Of a stretch of DNA of 64,000 nt, positions 59,260 through 64,000 are shown in pieces. The position numbers and the translations under genes were made by a program. The stretch covers positions 1 through 64,000 of the forward strand of contig JASJAN010000031.1 of NCBI GenBank assembly GCA_030066985.1. The letters run 5' to 3'. The notes beneath the pieces were generated by a model. It ran no database searches, was not told the DNA's origin, and was given only the letters and a program-made list of their open reading frames with translations. Positions within the stretch are counted from its first letter, which is position 1. Every line of letters starts with the position of its first letter. This DNA is from Desulfobacterales bacterium (GTDB taxonomy: Bacteria > Desulfobacterota > Desulfobacteria > Desulfobacterales > JAHEIW01).

Positions 59260-61473
59260 TTATGTGAGGGAATTCAGGTAGGTTGTCAGATTTATATTTT
59301 TGTTGGTGATGCCCAACTTTTTCCTGATATGATTGCGGTGCGTATCAACCGTACTGGTGGCTACATTCATGGTTTTGGCAATTTCTTTTGTCGTTTTACC
59401 CTGTTTGATCATATCCACTACCTGGATTTCAGTCGGCGAGAGTTTAATGAATTTATTGGATAAATCGTGAATAAAAGGTGATATAATGTCATTTAAATTC
59501 GATTCGATGATATCGATATAGGCCTTTTTGCTATCCTTAGCGTTTTTCGATTTTAATTTTTCCAGATACGGTATAATCCGTTTAGAAACATTTAACAGCA
59601 CTTTTTCTTCGAGTTCGGTCTTATCCAACTCTCTTTGTTCCAACAGAACTTTTAATGCCGTAACAACTTCCTCAAGGTTCTGGGTTTTGATTTTTAGCTC
59701 TTCTTCCGATTGTTTACCCTCGGTGACGTCAGATATCATTACCAAAATTTGAATGATTTCCCCGTTTTCATCCTTAATCGGATTGGCCACTATCCTGCCA
59801 ACCCTTTTCTTGCCATTCTTGCGATAAAATCCAAGCTCGTAAGGGGCAACTTTCTTGCCGGTCATCCTTTGTGTAAATTTTGCCTCGGCCTTAACTTTGC
59901 CTTCTTCGGACAAAAAGGGAACATCCAAAAAATGTTTTCCAATAAATTTCTCCAGACTGTACCCGAGCCAGTCATGTATCTTTGCATTCATATCCAGGAC
60001 AATGCCCTTGCTATCAAGAAGTACGATCGCTTCCGGTGAAAGTTCAAATATATCTCGATACTTCTTCTCGCTTTGCCTAAGTCTGTTCTCCATTTGCTTG
60101 CTTTGGTCTATGTCATGAACGACGGTTACTCTGACATTTCGGCCTTTATATTGGGTCATCTTGCCGTGAATTTTAACTTGAAAAGTGGTTCCATCTTTCT
60201 TCTGGGCAACTGCTTCATAGGGTTCTTCATATCCGGACAAGATATGCTGCTTTACCAATTCTTTGGATTCCGGAGCAATGACGTCGGTACCAAATATGCC
60301 CATCAACTCATCATGCGCATACCCAAACATTTCGGCAGCGGTATGATTGGTGTCGATACAAATGCCTTTATCGGAAATAAATACGGCTTCAAATGATGCA
60401 TCCGCTAAGGCACGATAACGTTCCTCATTATCCCGCAAATCCTTCTCTGTTCGTTGGCGCTCGATGATTTCTTTCTTTAATTGCTCATTTATGCGGCCCA
60501 GCTCGGCTGTGCGGTCTGCTACACGCTGTTCCAGTTTTTCACGGGCTTTGCGAAGTGCTTCTTCTGCCTGTTTGCGCTGGGTGATATCGGTATCTGTGCC
60601 GATGACGCGGATCGGATTGCCCTTTGTATCTCGAATCGCTGTTCCACGCACCAGAATCCAGCGGTTGGAACCATCTTTGTGCCGCATGCGATGTTCAAAA
60701 ATGTACTCAGGCGTTTTGCCTTCAATATGGGCCTGAAAAGCATCCATCACCGGCTGTTTGTCATCCGGATGAACGAATCCCGCCCAAATATCCAAATCGT
60801 TTGGAATTTCATCGTCACGGTAGCCTAAAATGGCTTTAACGTTCGGGTCGAGATAAAATTCGTTGGTCTGTAGATTGACATCCCATACGCCAACACTAGC
60901 GGCACGTGTTGCCAGTTCGTAGCGCTCCTGTCCTATGCGCAGATTCTTCTCTGCCTGCTTGCGCTCAATTGTTTCCTGCTTCAAATCTTCGTTTGCATTT
61001 GCCAGATCGGCGGTGCGTGCTTTTATTCGCTGTTCCATTTCATCATAAACTTTTTGCAGAGCTTCGTCCGCCCTTTTGCGCTCAGTAATGTCACGGCCAA
61101 GACCGCTGATATAGGGTTCATGCCCATCCTTTTTAACCAAAACATTGCGGTACTCGACATAGTATGCGTTTCCATCTTTCGCCTGGAATATAACCACACC
61201 CTCGGAGCAGCCCTGCTCGATGATCTCCTTCAAATAAGTTTCTCGGAATACGTGTCGAAATTTGGGAATGATGAAATCATCAATGGGTCGACCGATTAAT
61301 TCTTCAACCGCATATCCTGAAAGTTGGCACACGGCGGGATTGACATTCAGCAGGCAGCCGTCCAGATCGTGGATCATAACGAGGTCACTGATCCGGCTAA
61401 AAAGATCCCGATAGCTTTCTTCCAGCTCCTTTAGACTGAGCTTCGGTGCTTCACAGGTTGCATCTTTGGCCAT
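59260..61473 (-). CDS. Multi-PAS LuxR-type transcriptional regulator
   Basis: A 737-residue cytosolic protein with four PAS/PAC units: about 20-135 ([17 protein letters not shown]), 190-310, 350-465 and 470-590, joined by coiled-coil linkers ([16 protein letters not shown]). It ends in a GerE/LuxR helix-turn-helix (about 670-730: [22 protein letters not shown]). No histidine kinase or receiver domain is present, so it is a one-component sensor-regulator. The ligands of the PAS domains are not readable. Confidence 0.88.
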   Translation of the reverse strand: MAKDATCEAPKLSLKELEESYRDLFSRISDLVMIHDLDGCLLNVNPAVCQLSGYAVEELIGRPIDDFIIPKFRHVFRETYLKEIIEQGCSEGVVIFQAKDGNAYYVEYRNVLVKKDGHEPYISGLGRDITERKRADEALQKVYDEMEQRIKARTADLANANEDLKQETIERKQAEKNLRIGQERYELATRAASVGVWDVNLQTNEFYLDPNVKAILGYRDDEIPNDLDIWAGFVHPDDKQPVMDAFQAHIEGKTPEYIFEHRMRHKDGSNRWILVRGTAIRDTKGNPIRVIGTDTDITQRKQAEEALRKAREKLEQRVADRTAELGRINEQLKKEIIERQRTEKDLRDNEERYRALADASFEAVFISDKGICIDTNHTAAEMFGYAHDELMGIFGTDVIAPESKELVKQHILSGYEEPYEAVAQKKDGTTFQVKIHGKMTQYKGRNVRVTVVHDIDQSKQMENRLRQSEKKYRDIFELSPEAIVLLDSKGIVLDMNAKIHDWLGYSLEKFIGKHFLDVPFLSEEGKVKAEAKFTQRMTGKKVAPYELGFYRKNGKKRVGRIVANPIKDENGEIIQILVMISDVTEGKQSEEELKIKTQNLEEVVTALKVLLEQRELDKTELEEKVLLNVSKRIIPYLEKLKSKNAKDSKKAYIDIIESNLNDIISPFIHDLSNKFIKLSPTEIQVVDMIKQGKTTKEIAKTMNVATSTVDTHRNHIRKKLGITNKNINLTTYLNSLT

Positions 61474-61847
61474 AGGTATACCCTCCAGTTTGATCTAATA
61501 TATCGACTTGGTTGGCCCTGACAAGACAATTCGATACGCAGTGAGGGGCGTTTTGTGGTCATAACGATAAATGAGCTCATACACAAATGAAAAATCGAGT
61601 GATAAGGCAAATTCGCGTTGTATCTTATTGTTTTAGCATAAAACCAATCTTTTTTGGTTAAATCGCGAAAATTATCGCCCCTAAACACCATTTGTTTATC
61701 CTAAATTTAGTGCAAATTGACAAACCAACCCATTATAGGCCAATATGACAGATTTAAAAGCAAAAATTAACGGGCTATTGCCCAGTATGTCGCAGTTCAC
61801 GGTCAAAATGGGCGGCCCATAATATAGATGCACTGAGGAACGAGGAC
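61474..61847. other. Divergent intergenic region with 35-bp repeat copy 2
   Basis: No gene is seen in these 374 bp. The 35-bp repeat 61677-61711 (match to 49719-49753) lies about 140 bp before the porin gene. The region should hold promoters for both divergent genes. AT-rich runs are seen near 61620-61670. Confidence 0.45.
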
Positions 61848-63266
61848 ATGAATACGACTGCATTTTTGCAAAAGCTTTTGTTGAGTCTGGCCGTCCTGGC
61901 GGTAATTGCGGCCGGGCCTGCGGGGCCTGCCACAGCCGAAACGGCCAGAAAGGGCAAATTCTCCCTCACAGAGGCGTCACCTGAACTCTTTTACTCGGCC
62001 ATGCGCTATGATAAGTTTTTCGGGGATGCCAACACAGTTCACGGCGGTATCCTTGAGCGCTCCAACCTGCTAGGCAATCCCGGCAATGTTCGCCAAACGC
62101 TGGTCGATCACGGCCTTTATATGAACGTCGGTGTCACGCAGTTCCTGCAGCGCAATTTTTCCGGTGGCGATGACAAAAACACGCGCTACAACGGTTCGAC
62201 CGACCTGTGGATGTGGTATGACACCGGCAAAGCCGACCTCTGGCCCGGCGGCGCGCTCTTTGTGCACGGTGAAGGCCGGTGGCGATCCGGTATCAACAAT
62301 GATGTCGGATCTTTTCAGTCGGCCAACCATGACCAGCAATTTCCCGATACGGATTCAAGCAACAACAATTGGGCACTGTCTGAATGGTACTACATCCAGT
62401 CCCTGCCCTGGAACCTAATGGCGGCCGGCGGCAAGATGAATTTTGCTTCATATGGCGACACCAACATACTGGCCAACCGGGAACGCAGCCAATTTTTATA
62501 TTCGGGGCTGGTTGTCAACCCGATTCCCGGAGAGTATTTTCCATATACCACCCTGATCGGATGGCTCAACTGGTCGCCCAACAAAATGCATTCGCTTACG
62601 GCTGTCACCGGCATAAACAGTGATGATGCAAAGGCCACAGCCGAAGTCGGTACTTTCGATACCCTTACCACCAGGGACCTCTCCTTCGTCTTTGATTATG
62701 TTTTCTCCTATGAAATCGCCTCAAAACCCGGCCGCTTCCTGGTGGATCTCGCCTATTCGACCAAGGAGAGAGCCAGCTTCGATATTTCCAGACAAAGGCT
62801 GTTCGCGCAGCTCATTGGTGAAGTGCCCATCGACGAAAAGTCCAGCAACTATACGGTGATCGGCAATTTTTCCCAGTACCTGTGGGTGAAGGAGGGAAGT
62901 CAAGGGCTAATGCGCAACAATCTGGCGCCGCGCGGTATTGGCATCTTTTGCCGCTTTGGGTGGCATCCCGAGGATCGCAACGTCATTGATGAATTTTACA
63001 GCTTCGGCTTACGAGGAATCGGCGTGTCCCTTCCAGGCCGCGACGATGACGAGTGGGGCCTTGGCTGGGCCGGATCCCACATTTCTGGCGACCTGCGCGA
63101 TCTTGTCGATGATCTGCGGACCTGGGAGCATGCGTTCGAAGCTTATTACAACTATATGGTAACCCCTGCAGCGCACTTGTCTGTCAATGCTCAGGCCATC
63201 CGCCCGGTGGACGAACAATTCGATACGGCCTATACCCTGGGCTTGCGGCTGCAGGTCGACTTTTAG
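61848..63266 (+). CDS. OprB-like carbohydrate porin
   Basis: A 472-residue outer-membrane protein. Signal peptide to TAETARKG, then a porin beta-barrel with alternating strands and a C-terminal aromatic residue (LGLRLQVDF), the outer-membrane signature. DKFFGDANTVHGG and repeated aromatic strands resemble OprB/carbohydrate-selective porins. It would allow solutes across the outer membrane. Substrate is not readable. Confidence 0.82.
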   Translation: MNTTAFLQKLLLSLAVLAVIAAGPAGPATAETARKGKFSLTEASPELFYSAMRYDKFFGDANTVHGGILERSNLLGNPGNVRQTLVDHGLYMNVGVTQFLQRNFSGGDDKNTRYNGSTDLWMWYDTGKADLWPGGALFVHGEGRWRSGINNDVGSFQSANHDQQFPDTDSSNNNWALSEWYYIQSLPWNLMAAGGKMNFASYGDTNILANRERSQFLYSGLVVNPIPGEYFPYTTLIGWLNWSPNKMHSLTAVTGINSDDAKATAEVGTFDTLTTRDLSFVFDYVFSYEIASKPGRFLVDLAYSTKERASFDISRQRLFAQLIGEVPIDEKSSNYTVIGNFSQYLWVKEGSQGLMRNNLAPRGIGIFCRFGWHPEDRNVIDEFYSFGLRGIGVSLPGRDDDEWGLGWAGSHISGDLRDLVDDLRTWEHAFEAYYNYMVTPAAHLSVNAQAIRPVDEQFDTAYTLGLRLQVDF

Positions 63267-63368
63267 GGCATATTGAAAATCAGGACCGAAAACTTTTCCA
63301 TTGACGCAAGATTCGTCACCCATCAAAAAAGAGCGCCTTTAAAACCTCCGATAGAGAAGGAAGTGCCA

Positions 63369-64000
63369 ATGAAGCTGAACAGGAAAACAAAGATCGTGCT
63401 TTTACTGTGCTGTATGGCCCTGGCTATTGTATGCACGGGGGTTGCGGTTGCCAGCGAGCCCCACGATGGCGAGACTATTGCCTTTCCCCCCAGCTTGGAC
63501 AGTTACGGTGATGCGGATATCAAAAGTATCGGAGCCATCTTAAAAAACCGCATTCAGCAGGAACCTTTCAATCTGGTCGCCACCCTGATTTTCATCCTGG
63601 CCATTTTGCATACATTCTCGGCCAGCAAGTTTCTGGCCATCGCCCATAAATGGGAACACGAACACGCGGAAAAAATCAAAGCCGGCCAAATCAAACCCTA
63701 TGAGGTCCACCTGGGGGCCCGATTGTTTCATTTTTTTGGCGAAGTGGAAGTCATCTTTGGTCTCTGGGCCGTTGCGCTGGCGGTGGCGATCATTGGATTT
63801 TACGATTGGCACACCCTGGTATATTACGTCAGCCACAAAGTCAATTTCAACGAAGCCATGTTTATCGTGGTCATCATGACCCTGGCTTCCACCCGCCCGA
63901 TTCTGCGGTTTGCCGAGGCAGCCATTGGCAAGATCGCCGGCCTGCTCGGCGGCACGCTAAGCGCTCAGTGGCTGACCACCATGACCATCGGCCCGCTGTT
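63369..64000 (+). CDS. Putative Na+/H+ antiporter (PF07399-like), partial
   Basis: The 3' end lies beyond the window. About 210 residues are visible from ATG 63369 (GAAGGAAG upstream). A signal-like N-terminus (MKLNRKTKIVLLLCC) is followed by a periplasmic stretch and hydrophobic segments: FNLVATLIFILAILHTF, ALAVAIIGFYDW and FIVVIMTLAST. HLGARLFHFFGEVEVIFGLW is the conserved block of this putative antiporter family. It would exchange Na+ for H+ in the inner membrane. Family assignment is from memory. Confidence 0.75.
   Translation, partial: MKLNRKTKIVLLLCCMALAIVCTGVAVASEPHDGETIAFPPSLDSYGDADIKSIGAILKNRIQQEPFNLVATLIFILAILHTFSASKFLAIAHKWEHEHAEKIKAGQIKPYEVHLGARLFHFFGEVEVIFGLWAVALAVAIIGFYDWHTLVYYVSHKVNFNEAMFIVVIMTLASTRPILRFAEAAIGKIAGLLGGTLSAQWLTTMTIGPL

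Noticed and set aside
1-64000. CRISPR arrays, tRNA and rRNA genes, intact insertion sequences
   Set aside because: No regular spaced repeats, no cloverleaf-type gene and no transposase pattern were seen on either strand.

Overview
The window looks like chromosomal DNA of an anaerobic, metabolically versatile Desulfobacterota (Desulfobacterales-like) bacterium. Reasons: corrinoid methyltransferase cassettes, a class I hybrid-cluster protein, TRAP and NitT/TauT uptake systems, TusA/DsrE sulfur-relay proteins, a membrane-anchored reductive-dehalogenase-like protein, two phenylacetate-CoA-ligase-type enzymes, and two genes that appear to read UGA as selenocysteine. I saw no rRNA, tRNA, CRISPR array, phage or intact insertion sequence. 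The lineage is inferred from gene content only.

Layout. 1-2200 (minus): arsR, ArsP-type permease and thioredoxin-like protein (partial). 2449-24700 (plus): a large one-carbon and transport region. It holds two parallel cassettes, each with a URO-D-type methyltransferase, a corrinoid protein, a small thioredoxin-fold protein and a C_GCAxxG_C_C-type redox protein. The second cassette adds a pterin (methyl-tetrahydrofolate) methyltransferase, and its redox protein has an in-frame TGA exactly where the first has Cys33. Between the cassettes lie a TRAP transporter, an acyl-CoA ligase, a DUF169 protein and an MBL-fold protein. After them come a five-gene NitT/TauT-type ABC system, a frameshifted universal stress protein, a DUF1638 protein and a TusA/DsrE mini-cluster. 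TauE/SafE permeases sit at both ends. 25669-30116: GntR regulator, thioesterase, adenine deaminase-like protein, receiver-domain protein and MBL hydrolase. 30363-36898 (minus): class V aminotransferase, YegP-like protein, CoA ligase, reductive-dehalogenase-like protein, a lipoprotein and an ATC-hydrolase-like protein. 37118-46182: small metabolic genes, with short palindromic elements in the gaps and a second selenoprotein candidate (AhpD-like, CYPU) translationally coupled to a QueG-like Fe-S protein. 46214-53808: a hypothetical gene with an internal tandem repeat, hcp, two paralogous secreted proteins and potABC. 53818-61473 (minus): potD, a tandem family of winged-helix/TPR proteins and a multi-PAS LuxR-type regulator. 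61848-64000: an OprB-like porin and a partial Na+/H+ antiporter-like protein.

How the genes may work together. The URO-D methyltransferases probably move a methyl group from an unidentified methylated substrate to their corrinoid proteins, and the pterin methyltransferase passes it to tetrahydrofolate. A TRAP importer and a CoA ligase between the cassettes would fit anaerobic O-demethylation of methoxylated aromatic acids. The nearby sulfur-relay and sulfite-exporter genes leave open a methylated sulfur compound or a sulfonate. The repeated thioredoxin-fold plus C_GCAxxG_C_C pair, one copy apparently a selenoprotein, looks like an undescribed redox module dedicated to corrinoid methyl transfer. 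Two candidate bacterial SECIS hairpins, in unrelated genes, both place their apical triloop exactly 18 nt after the UGA.
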